Shown: piece after piece, positions 22,149-22,194 of the stretch
Numbering within the stretch: the first letter of the stretch is position 1
How the letters are laid out: every line of letters starts with the position of its first letter
Origin: Verrucomicrobia bacterium UBA1183
GTDB lineage: Bacteria; Verrucomicrobiota; Verrucomicrobiia; Opitutales; UBA9783
Assembly (NCBI GenBank): GCA_002309885.1
Contig: DBYP01000018.1
Span: 155,424-177,617, forward strand
Direction: 5' to 3'
Length of the DNA: 22,194 nucleotides
Made by a program: the position numbers and the translations under genes
The notes under the pieces: model-generated
Seen by the model: the letters and a program-made list of their open reading frames with translations, nothing else
Database searches by the model: none
What the model was told of the DNA's origin: nothing

Positions 22149-22194
22149 TGAAATATCGTATAAAGAGAGATACTGAAGTTGTGGTTATTTCCGG
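22148..22194 (+). CDS. rplX: 50S ribosomal protein L24, 3' truncated by window edge
   Basis: Only the first 15 codons are present, reading MKYRIKRDTEVVVIS. This matches the L24 start, where a KOW motif begins with the V-V-V-I-S-G strand. The ATG overlaps the rplN stop (TAATG), and GGAGG lies upstream inside rplN. Its place after rplN is standard for the spc operon. The gene continues beyond the window. Confidence 0.85.
   Translation, partial: MKYRIKRDTEVVVIS

Overview
The window is a bacterial chromosome segment dominated by one very long, entirely plus-strand translation/transcription superoperon. It is joined on its left to the 3' part of a eukaryote-like leucine-rich-repeat (LRR) gene. 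The order tRNA-Thr, tuf, tRNA-Trp, secE, nusG, rplKAJL, rpoBC resembles the arrangement I know from Chlamydia. The EF-Tu switch I sequence resembles what I remember of Opitutae-type Verrucomicrobia. I therefore favour a member of the PVC group, probably Verrucomicrobia, with moderate-to-low confidence because no search could be run. TGA is used as an ordinary stop and leucine is mostly TTG. Nothing indicates a reduced or decaying genome here.

Layout. 1-923: 3' end of an LRR gene built from 84-bp repeats, ending in a lysine-rich tail. 924-1157: intergenic region with two terminator-like hairpins and a possible promoter. 1158-2626: tRNA-Thr(GGT), tuf, a strong hairpin and tRNA-Trp(CCA). 2642-5585: secE, nusG, rplK, rplA, rplJ, rplL. 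5658-13606: rpoB and rpoC. 13693-16729: the str cluster rpsL, rpsG, fusA, without tuf. 16750-22194: the S10 cluster (rpsJ, rplC, rplD, rplW, rplB, rpsS, rplV, rpsC, rplP, rpmC, rpsQ) running into the spc cluster (rplN and the start of rplX), which continues past the right edge.

Functionally the genes make both RNA polymerase large subunits, two elongation factors, the SecE translocon subunit, the NusG transcription-translation coupler and 19 ribosomal proteins. Gaps are mostly 0-20 bp. The longer ones (before tRNA-Trp, between rplJ and rplL, between rplL and rpoB, between rpoC and rpsL, between rpsJ and rplC) mostly contain inverted repeats and are the likely control points.

I see no undescribed multi-gene system, CRISPR array or complete mobile element. 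The points worth a second look are lineage-type departures in otherwise invariant machinery: a rebuilt EF-Tu switch I, loss of all four cysteines of the second zinc site of RpoC, a replaced peptidyl-transferase-proximal loop in L3, and proline at the streptomycin-linked position 88 of S12. The truncated LRR protein, with variable exposed positions and a basic tail, is the only clearly accessory gene.
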